Of a stretch of 64,000 nucleotides of DNA, positions 56,119 to 63,652 are shown piece by piece (the first letter of the stretch is position 1; each line of letters starts with the position of its first letter). The DNA comes from Intrasporangiaceae bacterium URHB0013. Lineage in GTDB: Bacteria; Actinomycetota; Actinomycetes; Actinomycetales; Dermatophilaceae. A model generated the notes under the pieces. The model had not been told where the DNA came from. It did no database searches and saw only the letters and a list, made by a program, of their open reading frames with translations. The translations under genes and the position numbers were made by a program. The stretch spans positions 467,078 to 531,077 of the forward strand of contig JIBA01000014.1 of assembly GCA_000620545.1 (NCBI GenBank). The letters run 5' to 3'.

Positions 56119-57507
56119 TCAGGCGTCGGTGACGACGGTGACGTCGCCGAGGCCGAGGGCCTCGACCGCTTCGAGGTGTGCGCTCGCATCGCCGACCATG
56201 ACGATCGTCCACCCGGCCCCCGGACCGCCCGCGCCGATGCCGGCTCCGTCGGCGAACCGCGCGTAGGCCGCCTCGACCCGGCTGCGGTCGACGGTCGCGA
56301 GGTCCCGGAGGTTGTCGGTCGTGAAGGCCGTCGTGCGACCGTCGAGCGCCATGCCCACCGCTTCGTCGGCGATGGTGTCGGCCGTTGCATAGCGACCCGG
56401 GGCAGTCTTGGCGATGAAGTCGACACCGGAGCGGATCTCTTTGTCGGTGAAGCCGTTTCGGCCGCTCTCGAGGATCTCGACGAGAAGCCGCAGCGACTCC
56501 GCCGTCGAGTCGGCACGGACAGAACCGGACGTGAGGAACACGCCCCCACGCCGCCGGGGGCGGAAGCTCGAGCGGATGCCGTAGGTGTAGCCCTTCTCCT
56601 CGCGCAGGACCGCATCGATCCGGGCGTTCGGCGAGCCGCCCAGGACGAAGCCGAGAACCGGGTAGGGCGCCCACCCGCCGTCGACGGAACGGTCGGGCCC
56701 GGGCGCGCCGATGACGAACTCCGTCTGCACGGAGCCGGGGCGCGAGACGAGCACGATGCGACCGCGGTCTGGGGCGAGGGCGGCGGCGTGCTGGAGGTAG
56801 CGCTCGCGCTCCCGGGGACCCTTGTCCCAGCCGCCGAGTGCCCCCTCGACGAGCGCCGGCACGTCGAGCCCCTCGAGGTCCCCGGCAACGACGATGGTCC
56901 CCCCGGCCGCGACGACGTGCTCCGCGTGGAAGGCGGCGACGTCGTCGCGCGTGATCGACGAGACGGTCTCGCGCGTGCCACCCGTCGGCCTGGACGAGCG
57001 GTCGTCAGGTGCGTAGAAGGTTCTGACGAACTCGAGGCCCGCCCGATGTGCGGCGACCGAGCGTTCCTGCTCGATCTCGGCGAGCCGCGTGCGCACCTGG
57101 CGGGCGACCTCGGCCTGCGGGAACGCGGGTTCGGTGAGGATCTGTCGGAGCAGGTCGAGCGCCGGCTCGAGGTTGCCCTTGACGACGTCGAGGTCGACGG
57201 AGAGGCCGGCGTCCCCCATGCCCGCACCGAAGCTGACGCCCTTGCGCTCGAGGAGGCGCGCGAACTCCTCGGCGGTGTGCTCGGCAGTGCCCTCGTCGAG
57301 CGTTCGGGCCATGATCGAGGCCACGCCCTCGCGTTCACGCGGCTCGTCACGCAGTGACACGGGCAGGCCGAGGCGCACGGAGACGACATACTGGCCGGGC
57401 ACGTCGTAGGTGAGCAGTCGCAGGCCGTTGGGCAGGTCCTGCGTGGTGCCCTCGGGAAAGGCCCAGGGCTGTGGCGCTGCGACCACCGGGCGGGCTACGG
57501 CGGTCAT
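56119..57507 (-). CDS. M16-family peptidase, non-catalytic partner
   Basis: 462 residues. The M16 fold is clear (MARTLDEGTAEHTAEEFARLLERKG, AGGTIVVAGDLEG, LGGSPNARIDAVLREEKGYTYG), but the HxxEH zinc motif is missing in the N-terminal lobe. The RxxxxR/Y substrate-contact part near KGYTYGIRSSF is present. It pairs with the upstream catalytic subunit, as in two-gene M16 peptidases. ATG overlaps the stop of that gene (ATGA). Confidence 0.88.
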   Translation of the reverse strand: MTAVARPVVAAPQPWAFPEGTTQDLPNGLRLLTYDVPGQYVVSVRLGLPVSLRDEPREREGVASIMARTLDEGTAEHTAEEFARLLERKGVSFGAGMGDAGLSVDLDVVKGNLEPALDLLRQILTEPAFPQAEVARQVRTRLAEIEQERSVAAHRAGLEFVRTFYAPDDRSSRPTGGTRETVSSITRDDVAAFHAEHVVAAGGTIVVAGDLEGLDVPALVEGALGGWDKGPRERERYLQHAAALAPDRGRIVLVSRPGSVQTEFVIGAPGPDRSVDGGWAPYPVLGFVLGGSPNARIDAVLREEKGYTYGIRSSFRPRRRGGVFLTSGSVRADSTAESLRLLVEILESGRNGFTDKEIRSGVDFIAKTAPGRYATADTIADEAVGMALDGRTTAFTTDNLRDLATVDRSRVEAAYARFADGAGIGAGGPGAGWTIVMVGDASAHLEAVEALGLGDVTVVTDA

Positions 57508-58886
57508 GCTGCCTCCTCCGAGTCCTTGTCAGGGCTGTCAGGGCTGTCGGTGCTGCTGGTGCTGTCGTCGGGGCGATCCGGCCTGTCGGTGTCGTCGGGC
57601 TGGTCGGCGTCCTTGCTCGTGTCGCTGAGGTAGCGCACGACCGCCCGCGACGCGGGGTCGAGCCACGCCGCGGCGGCATCCCGAGCGCGCTCGGCCGTGA
57701 CCGCGCGGATGCGGTCGACGAAGGTGTTGACGTATGCCGGATCGCCCGTCAGCAGGGCATGGTGGCTGATGTGGTCGGCGCGCTCCTCGATGCTGGCGAG
57801 GGCGCTCAGCCACGACCGCTCGGTGTCGGCGATGACCGACTCCAGCTCGGCGTCGTCCGGCCCCTCGTCGGCGAAGCGGCGGATCTCCTCGCACACCGCG
57901 GCCTCGACCTGCTCGACGTCTGCGCCGACGGACACGTCGACGGTGATGGTGCCGAGCCCGACGCCGTCGACCAGGCCCATCGTCCAGCCGCCCACCGAGA
58001 CCGCGGTCTCGTCGGTTCGCACGAGCCGGCGCACGAGGCGGGAGCTCGCCAACCCGCCGAGCACGTCGACCGCGACCTGGCACGCCAGGTAGTCGGGCGT
58101 CGTGTCGACCGGCAGCCGGAAGGAGACGTAGATGCGGTCGTTGGGCACGTCACCCACGCGGTCGAGGCGAACCGGCTCGGAGAGCGGCGGCAGCTGCTGG
58201 TGTCGCTCCCGCGTCTGCAGCTCGATGGGCGGGAGCCCACCGAAGTACGTCTCGGCGGCCGTGAAGCCCTCCTCCGGGGTCACGTCGCCGACGAGGGTCA
58301 GGACCGTGTTGTTGGGGCCGTAGTGGGCTCGGAAGAAGGCGTGGACGTCGTCGAGGGTTGCGGCGTCGAGGTCCTCCATCGACCCGATGGTCGGGTGGTG
58401 GTACGGGTGGTCCTCAGGGAACGCGGTCGCGTAGATGTCGATGAGCGCCGAGCCGTAGGGGACGTTGTCGTACCGCTGACGCTTCTCCTCCTTGACGACG
58501 TCGCGTTGGTTGTCGAGGTTGTCCTGGGTCACGGCGTCGAGCAGGTAGCCGTGACGGTCGGCCTCGAGCCACAGGGCGAGCTCGAGGGCGCCGGTCGGCA
58601 CCGTCTCGAAGTAGTTCGTGCGGTCGAACCACGTCGTCGCGTTGAGACGGGCGCCCTCGTCCATCAGGGCAGAGAAGTGCTCGCCGGAGGCGACGTTGCG
58701 GCTGCCTTGGAACATCAGGTGCTCGAACAGGTGGGCGAGACCGGTGCGTCCGGGGCTCTCGTGCCGGGAGCCGACGCCGACCCAGAGGTTCACGGCGACG
58801 TTGGGCACGGTGTGGTCTTCGCTGACGATGACGCGCAGGCCGTTGGCGAGCGTGCGCTCCGCGAGGGGGTAGGAGATCGCTGTCAC
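57504..58886 (-). CDS. M16-family zinc peptidase, catalytic subunit
   Basis: 460 residues. The zinc motif HLFEHLMFQGS (HxxEH) is intact, with the distal Glu in the EEKRQRYDN region. LTLVGDVTPEEGF is the second-domain landmark. These enzymes digest peptides in the cytoplasm. Acidic C-terminal 30 residues are low-complexity. GTG 58886 lies 6 nt after TAGGGT, so translation is leaderless. It heads the two-gene operon. Confidence 0.92.
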   Translation of the reverse strand: MTAISYPLAERTLANGLRVIVSEDHTVPNVAVNLWVGVGSRHESPGRTGLAHLFEHLMFQGSRNVASGEHFSALMDEGARLNATTWFDRTNYFETVPTGALELALWLEADRHGYLLDAVTQDNLDNQRDVVKEEKRQRYDNVPYGSALIDIYATAFPEDHPYHHPTIGSMEDLDAATLDDVHAFFRAHYGPNNTVLTLVGDVTPEEGFTAAETYFGGLPPIELQTRERHQQLPPLSEPVRLDRVGDVPNDRIYVSFRLPVDTTPDYLACQVAVDVLGGLASSRLVRRLVRTDETAVSVGGWTMGLVDGVGLGTITVDVSVGADVEQVEAAVCEEIRRFADEGPDDAELESVIADTERSWLSALASIEERADHISHHALLTGDPAYVNTFVDRIRAVTAERARDAAAAWLDPASRAVVRYLSDTSKDADQPDDTDRPDRPDDSTSSTDSPDSPDKDSEEAA

Positions 58887-58892
58887 GGCTCG

Positions 58893-58898
58893 ACCCTA
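58893..58898 (-). promoter_or_regulatory. -10 TAGGGT, leaderless start of M16 operon
   Basis: TAGGGT, 6-nt gap, GTG at 58886. Confidence 0.55.
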
Positions 58899-59009
58899 TG
58901 CGACGGAGCGCGGGAGGTGCGGGGTCGCGAAGGCACCCGACGGCTCCGAGTACGTGCAGAATGCGGGGGCCACCTCCCGCAGACACCCGCCTCGTCTGGA
59001 GCCCCCACG

Positions 59010-59375
59010 TTGACCGACCCCCCACAGGACGGCTCCGTGCCGAAGCCCGCCTCCGCCTCGAACCTGCGGCGCTTCGGTCCGCTGCTCCTTGCAGTCCTGG
59101 CCTTTCTGGTCTTCCGCGCAGTGACCTCGGACGACGGCGCCCAGGACATCACGCCGGGCCAGTGCGTCACGGCTGACCCGGCCCGGGACGTACGGGCCGT
59201 CGACTGCTCGGACCCGTCCGCTCTGGGCAAGGTCGTGTTCGTGCAGCGAGAGGCCTTCACCGACGACTCCTCGGTCCGCCGCATCTGCTCCGACCACGGA
59301 TCGACGCGCGCGTTCACGAGCGCCGCTTCGCAGGGCGGCACGGGAACCGTCGTGTGCGTGGTGCCGCTGAGCTGA
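59010..59375 (+). CDS. Single-pass membrane-anchored protein, LppU-like domain
   Basis: 121 residues from TTG 59010 (112 from GTG 59037). A short cytoplasmic start, one membrane helix (RRFGPLLLAVLAFLVFRAV) and an extracytoplasmic domain with four cysteines (QCVT, VDCSDPS, RICSDHG, VVCVVPL) that resembles LppU/SCO3897-like domains. No enzymatic motif. It is divergent from the M16 operon; the role is unknown. Confidence 0.65.
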   Translation: MTDPPQDGSVPKPASASNLRRFGPLLLAVLAFLVFRAVTSDDGAQDITPGQCVTADPARDVRAVDCSDPSALGKVVFVQREAFTDDSSVRRICSDHGSTRAFTSAASQGGTGTVVCVVPLS

Positions 59376-59410
59376 CCGCCTCGGTCCTGGCCCTCGCAGT
59401 CAGGTAACGG

Positions 59411-59454
59411 ATGGTTATGTTCTTCTGCAGTACCATCACCACGAGGTATGATGG
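59411..59454 (+). promoter_or_regulatory. -10 TATGAT with inverted half-sites upstream of class V aminotransferase
   Basis: TATGAT (59447-59452) is the most consensus-like -10 in the window, 7 nt before ATG 59460. CCATCA (59433-59438) and TGATGG (59449-59454) form an inverted repeat over it; ATGGT at 59411 and ACCAT at 59432 form a second, wider pair. Probably a regulated promoter. Confidence 0.5.
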
Positions 59455-59459
59455 GTCCC

Positions 59460-61157
59460 ATGGCTGGAGCTCCCGACGACCTGCTGACCACCATCCGCGC
59501 GAGCGTCATCGGCGACGACCAGGTGATGCACGGCCCCTACGGCCCGCGGCGCGTCACGTACGCCGACTACACCGCCTCGGGCCGCGGCCTGACCTTCATC
59601 GAGGACTTCATCCGCGACGAGGTGCTCCCCCGTTACGCCAACACGCACACCGAGAGCTCGGGCACCGGCCTGCAGACGACGCGGCTGCGCGAGGACGCCC
59701 GGCGCACCATCCGCGACGCCGTGGGCGGTGACGACGACACGGTCGTCGTCTTCGCCGGCTCGGGCTGCACCGGGGCCATCGACAGGCTGGTCGGCATCCT
59801 CGGTCTGCGCGTCCCCTCGAACTTCGAGGACCGTTGGCACGCCAGCGAACTCGTCCCTGCCGACCAGCGGCCCGTCGTCTTCATCGGCCCCTACGAGCAC
59901 CACTCCAATGAGGTGATGTGGCGCGAGTGCGTCGCCGACGTCGTCGTCATCCCGCAGGACCTCGACGGGCACGTCGACATCGAGGTGCTCAGCGAGCGCC
60001 TCGTCGAGCACGCCGACCGACCCCTGCTCATCGGCTCGTTCTCGGCCGCGAGCAACGTCACCGGCATCGTCACGGACACCGACGCGATCTCCTCCCTTCT
60101 CCACGCGCACGGCGCCCTCGCCTTCTGGGACTACGCCGCGGCCGCGCCGTACGTCGACATCGAGATGTACGGCCGGGGCGGGCGCAGCGTGGCCGGCCCC
60201 ACGGCATACAAGGACGCCGTCTTCCTCAGCCCGCACAAGTTCATCGGCGGCCCGAGCACGCCGGGCGTCCTCGTCGTGCGCCGCGACCTCATGACCAACC
60301 GGGTGCCGGACGTACCGGGCGGCGGCACGGTCGCCTACGTCAACCCCGACGCCCACGACTACCTCACCGACCCCGCGCACCGGGAGGAGGGCGGCACGCC
60401 GGCGATCATCGAGTCGATCCGGGCCGGTCTCGTCTTCAAGCTCAAGGAGGCCGTCGGCGTGGAGACCATCCGCGCCCGCGAAGACCTCTTCCTCCAGCGC
60501 GCCGTCACGGCCTGGCGCGACGAGCCGGCCATCGAGATCCTCGGCAACCTCGACGCCGAGCGTCTGTCGATCGTCTCGTTCGTCGTCCACGCCCAGGGCG
60601 AGCGCTACCTCCACCACAACTTCGTCGTCGCCGTGCTCAACGACCTCTTCGGCATCCAGGCCCGCGGCGGCTGCTCGTGCGCGGGGCCCTACGGCCACTA
60701 CCTGCTCGGCATCGACCTCGAGCGTTCGCACGAGTTCGAGCGTGAGATCGGGCGCGGCTGCGAGGGCATCAAGCCGGGTTGGGTGCGGGTCAACTTCAAC
60801 TACTTCATCTCCGACGTCGTCGCCGACTACGTCATCGAGGCGGTCCGCCTCGTGGCGCGGGACGGCTGGCGCCTGCTCGGCGACTACGACTTCGAACCCG
60901 CGACCGGCCTCTGGCGCCACCGCGCCGGCCCGGTCGAGCCACCTCTGCGCCTGCACCAGGTCAGCTTCGAGCACGGATGCCTCACCTACCCCGCACAGGT
61001 CGAGCGAGCCGGCGAGGATGCACTGGCCGGACACCTCGCCGACGCTCGTGCCGTGCTCGCCGCCGCCGCCTCGGACCGGTGGGACGAGGCCCACGTCAAC
61101 GTCGACTTCGACCACCTGCGCTGGTTCGAGCTACCTGTCCGCAGCCTGTCCCGCTGA
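59460..61157 (+). CDS. Class V aminotransferase (cysteine desulfurase-like), extended
   Basis: 565 residues from ATG 59460. The class V core has GSGCTGAIDRLVG, FWDYAAAAPYVDIE and PLP lysine in FLSPHKFIGGPSTPG; ARGGCSCAGPYGHYLLG supplies a Cys where desulfurases have their persulfide-forming residue. A ~110-residue C-terminal extension goes beyond the usual ~400-residue fold. Reaction uncertain: cysteine desulfurase, selenocysteine lyase or another PLP lyase. No Fe-S (suf) genes nearby. Its end is 4 bp from the convergent oxidoreductase stop. Confidence 0.8.
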   Translation: MAGAPDDLLTTIRASVIGDDQVMHGPYGPRRVTYADYTASGRGLTFIEDFIRDEVLPRYANTHTESSGTGLQTTRLREDARRTIRDAVGGDDDTVVVFAGSGCTGAIDRLVGILGLRVPSNFEDRWHASELVPADQRPVVFIGPYEHHSNEVMWRECVADVVVIPQDLDGHVDIEVLSERLVEHADRPLLIGSFSAASNVTGIVTDTDAISSLLHAHGALAFWDYAAAAPYVDIEMYGRGGRSVAGPTAYKDAVFLSPHKFIGGPSTPGVLVVRRDLMTNRVPDVPGGGTVAYVNPDAHDYLTDPAHREEGGTPAIIESIRAGLVFKLKEAVGVETIRAREDLFLQRAVTAWRDEPAIEILGNLDAERLSIVSFVVHAQGERYLHHNFVVAVLNDLFGIQARGGCSCAGPYGHYLLGIDLERSHEFEREIGRGCEGIKPGWVRVNFNYFISDVVADYVIEAVRLVARDGWRLLGDYDFEPATGLWRHRAGPVEPPLRLHQVSFEHGCLTYPAQVERAGEDALAGHLADARAVLAAAASDRWDEAHVNVDFDHLRWFELPVRSLSR

Positions 61158-61161
61158 CCGG

Positions 61162-62061
61162 TCAGGGCACGAGCACGAGCTTCCCGCCGGCTCGACCGCT
61201 GTCACTGAGCTCCTGTGCGGTCGCGGCCTGGACGAGCGGGAGCACGCGCGACACGGTCGTCGTGATCTCGCCCGAGGCCCGCTGCCTGACGAGCTGCGCG
61301 AGGTCGGTCGCGGAGCGCTCTCCACCGCTGCTGAAGGTGATTCCCTTGGCGAAGGCGGTCGGGTCGGCGATCGTCACGAGCCGGTCGGCGTTGCCGAGGA
61401 GCTTCACCGAGTCGTCGAGGACGCCGGCGCCGCTCGTGTCGAGCACGGCATCGACGCCGTGCGGGGCCAGGGCGCGTACGCGCTCGAGCCAGCCCTCGCC
61501 GTACGTGGTCGGTGTGGCGCCCAAGGCCGCCACGCGCTCCTGGTTGGCGGCCGAGGCGGTACCGACGACGGAGGCGCCCGCCGCGAGGGCGAGCTGCGTC
61601 ACGACCTCCCCGACGGCGCCGCTCGCGCCGTGCACGAGCAGGGTCTCGCCCGGCTTGAGCCCCAGAAGTCGCAGCACCCGACGTGCCGTCTCCCCCGCGA
61701 CAGGGAGCGACACGGCTGCGGTGAGATCGAGCGAGTCCGGGACCGCGGCATAGGTGTCGAGGATGGCGAGCTCGGCGTAGGCGCCGCCCACGGCGAAGCC
61801 GACGACCCGGTCACCCCGTGCGACGTCGGTGACGCCCTCCCCCAGCTCGTCCACGACACCGGCGGCCTCGGCCCCGAACACGATGGGGAACGTCGCGTCC
61901 GGTGAGGCCATGGCACCGCTGCGCACCTTGCCGTCGATGGGGTTCACCCCGATCGCCTCGACCCGCACCCGGACCTGCCCCGGCTCCGGTCGCGGGTCGG
62001 GCAGCTGTACCTCGTGCAGCTCGTCGGGTCCGCCGAAACGGTCGATGACGATGGCCTTCAT
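61162..62061 (-). CDS. MDR-family NADPH:quinone oxidoreductase-like protein
   Basis: 299 residues. MKAIVIDRFGGPDELHEVQLPDP is the canonical start; GVNPIDGKVRSG, GAEAAGVVDELGEGV, and NADPH-binding VHGASGAVGEVVTQLAL follow. No catalytic zinc site. It probably reduces quinones or enones. ATG 62061 has AGGAGGAACC just upstream; the frame is open far into the 8-bp repeat region upstream but that part is not coding. Confidence 0.9.
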   Translation of the reverse strand: MKAIVIDRFGGPDELHEVQLPDPRPEPGQVRVRVEAIGVNPIDGKVRSGAMASPDATFPIVFGAEAAGVVDELGEGVTDVARGDRVVGFAVGGAYAELAILDTYAAVPDSLDLTAAVSLPVAGETARRVLRLLGLKPGETLLVHGASGAVGEVVTQLALAAGASVVGTASAANQERVAALGATPTTYGEGWLERVRALAPHGVDAVLDTSGAGVLDDSVKLLGNADRLVTIADPTAFAKGITFSSGGERSATDLAQLVRQRASGEITTTVSRVLPLVQAATAQELSDSGRAGGKLVLVP

Positions 62062-62291
62062 GGTTCCTCCTGGTGGGCCCGGCCGCCCGGTGGGCGAGGT
62101 TCTCAGCACAACCATGCCGTCCACGGGTGTATGCCGCGGCGTCTGCTCCGTGACCAGCGTGGGGGCGCGGCCGCTCTCCGACACCCGGCACCGGGCAACG
62201 GGCAACGGGCGGGGTGGTACGCGGCCGTCGCGGCTCAGCGCGCAGGACATCGATCCCCGCCCAGCCTCAGCCTCCAGCTGCGCAGGCACGT

Positions 62292-62395
62292 CGGCACGGC
62301 GGCACGGCGGCACGGCGGCACGGCGGCACGGCGGCACGGCGGCACGGCGGCACGGCGGCACGGCGGCACGGCGGCACGGCGGCACGGCGGCACAG
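62292..62395. repeat. 8-bp tandem repeat CGGCACGG, 12 perfect copies plus one variant
   Basis: Twelve exact CGGCACGG units (62292-62387) and a thirteenth, CGGCACAG. The array lies in the 368-bp gap 62062-62429 between the divergent oxidoreductase and DUF1990 genes and ends about 22 bp before the likely -10 of the latter. The rest of the gap holds one octamer copy (62129) and a short CGGGCAA doublet near 62197; no other gene is seen there. Confidence 0.95.
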
Positions 62396-62429
62396 CGGCG
62401 CGGACGCGTCGATCCGGCATGCTGGGCGC

Positions 62430-62990
62430 ATGAACGGGCCCCTTCTCGCCGGCGAGCGTCTCGCCGAGCTCGCCCTGGCGCCGCTGACCTACCCGGAGGT
62501 TGGTGCGACCCTGCGCAAGGGAGGCCTCCCGGCGGGCTACCGCCACCTGCGCAGACGCGTCGTCGTCGGTCACGGGTCCGAGGACCTCGACCGGGCCACG
62601 GAGGCCCTGCTCGGGTGGGCGGTGCACCGGGCAGCAGGCGTGCGGGTGCTCCCCTCGAGTCCACTCGTCGTGCCCGCCGTCGTCGCCGAGCTGCGGCTCG
62701 GGCCGGGGCCGTTGTCCCTCCGGGCACCCATACGCGTCGTCGACGTCGTGGACGGACCGCGTCGACGCGGCTTCGCCTACGGCACGCTCCCCGGCCACCC
62801 CGAAACAGGAGAGGAGTCCTTCGTCGTGGCGATGGGTGACGACGGAGACGTCACGTTCACCGTGCGGGCGTTCTCCCGACCGGATGGTGCACTGACGCGG
62901 GTCAGCGGACCCGTCGCCCGCAGGGTGCAGCGTGGCGTCGTCGACCGATACCTGCGGTCGTTGCAGTCGTTCGTCCGACGCGCTGGGTGA
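62430..62990 (+). CDS. DUF1990 family protein
   Basis: 186 residues from ATG 62430. LTYPEVGATLRKGGLPAGYRHLRRR, FAYGTLPGHPETGEESFVV and FTVRAFSRPDGALTRVSGPVARRVQ are the DUF1990 landmarks (YndB/SRPBCC-like fold, unknown ligand). CATGCT lies 6 nt before the ATG and there is no Shine-Dalgarno. An in-frame upstream extension would pass through the 8-bp repeat and encode His/Gly/Thr/Ala/Arg low complexity; it is unlikely to be translated normally. Convergent with the next gene after 4 bp. Confidence 0.85.
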   Translation: MNGPLLAGERLAELALAPLTYPEVGATLRKGGLPAGYRHLRRRVVVGHGSEDLDRATEALLGWAVHRAAGVRVLPSSPLVVPAVVAELRLGPGPLSLRAPIRVVDVVDGPRRRGFAYGTLPGHPETGEESFVVAMGDDGDVTFTVRAFSRPDGALTRVSGPVARRVQRGVVDRYLRSLQSFVRRAG

Positions 62991-62994
62991 GCGG

Positions 62995-63501
62995 TCAGTG
63001 CAGGAACGTCTTGGCCCCGACCATGACGAGCCCCAGGAGCGCCGCGACGAGCGCCTCACCCAAGGCCGTGCGTCGGGTCCCTCCGGCCGAGCGGGACCCG
63101 AGGTAGCCGACCGCACCGAGCTCGATGACGGTGAGCCACAGGCCGAGCTCGACCGCGCGAGCGGTGCCGGCACCGAGCAGGGACGCAGCAACCACGACGA
63201 CGAGAGCGGGCAATCCCCCGAGCAGCACCCCCAGCTCGTGCTGGACCGCGGACACCAGCCGCCGCGGCAGCGGCGACTGACCGTGGGTGAACTGGTCGGC
63301 GAAGGCGCGGACGTAGACGTCGGCCAGCCAGTAGACGACGACCACGAACGCCGACGCCACGACGACACGAGTGGTCGGGGCATCGTGGTCCGCGGTGGCG
63401 CTCATGACGGCGGCCGTGATGATGGCCCCGTAGAGCAGTGCGGCCGGGTTGCGCCGAGCGAGCAGGCGCGTGGCCCGCTCGCTACCCGTCTCCGTCACCA
63501 C
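62995..63501 (-). CDS. Small polytopic membrane protein of unknown function
   Basis: 168 residues. About four hydrophobic segments (20-35, 45-65, 92-115, 118-138) plus a last one at 148-164 ending KTFLH. Between segments lies YVRAFADQFTHGQSPLPRRL. No recognised family; similar small proteins are annotated as hypothetical membrane proteins in actinobacteria. GTG 63501 or 63498 start, without a ribosome binding site I trust. Confidence 0.65.
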   Translation of the reverse strand: MVTETGSERATRLLARRNPAALLYGAIITAAVMSATADHDAPTTRVVVASAFVVVVYWLADVYVRAFADQFTHGQSPLPRRLVSAVQHELGVLLGGLPALVVVVAASLLGAGTARAVELGLWLTVIELGAVGYLGSRSAGGTRRTALGEALVAALLGLVMVGAKTFLH

Positions 63502-63589
63502 GGTCGCCCCTCACCGCGCCACGGGTCGCGGCGCCATGACCCACCATCTCGCGACGGGCGTCGCCGCGCCAGTGACGCGCGCCGGAACG

Positions 63590-63623
63590 ACGAAGGGCCC
63601 CAGATCTCTCTGGGGCCCTTCGT
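63590..63623. terminator. Strong hairpin near the IS boundary
   Basis: ACGAAGGGCCCCA (63590-63602) and TGGGGCCCTTCGT (63611-63623) form a perfect 13-bp stem with an 8-nt loop. No gene on the plus strand ends just upstream, so it may belong to a gene displaced or lying beyond the IS. Folding does not resemble tRNA. Confidence 0.7.
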
Positions 63624-63652
63624 GTCGCTGACGCGATCAGTAGCGGGGGCAG

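Noticed and set aside
62292..62395. CRISPR array
   Set aside because: Units are 8 bp and directly adjacent, with no spacers and no cas genes.
62214..62429. Extension of the DUF1990 protein through the 8-bp repeat
   Set aside because: It encodes low-complexity repeats, lacks a ribosome binding site and is not part of the DUF1990 fold.
63590..63623. tRNA gene or integration site
   Set aside because: A single long hairpin with no cloverleaf arms or anticodon loop; no tRNA found elsewhere in the window.
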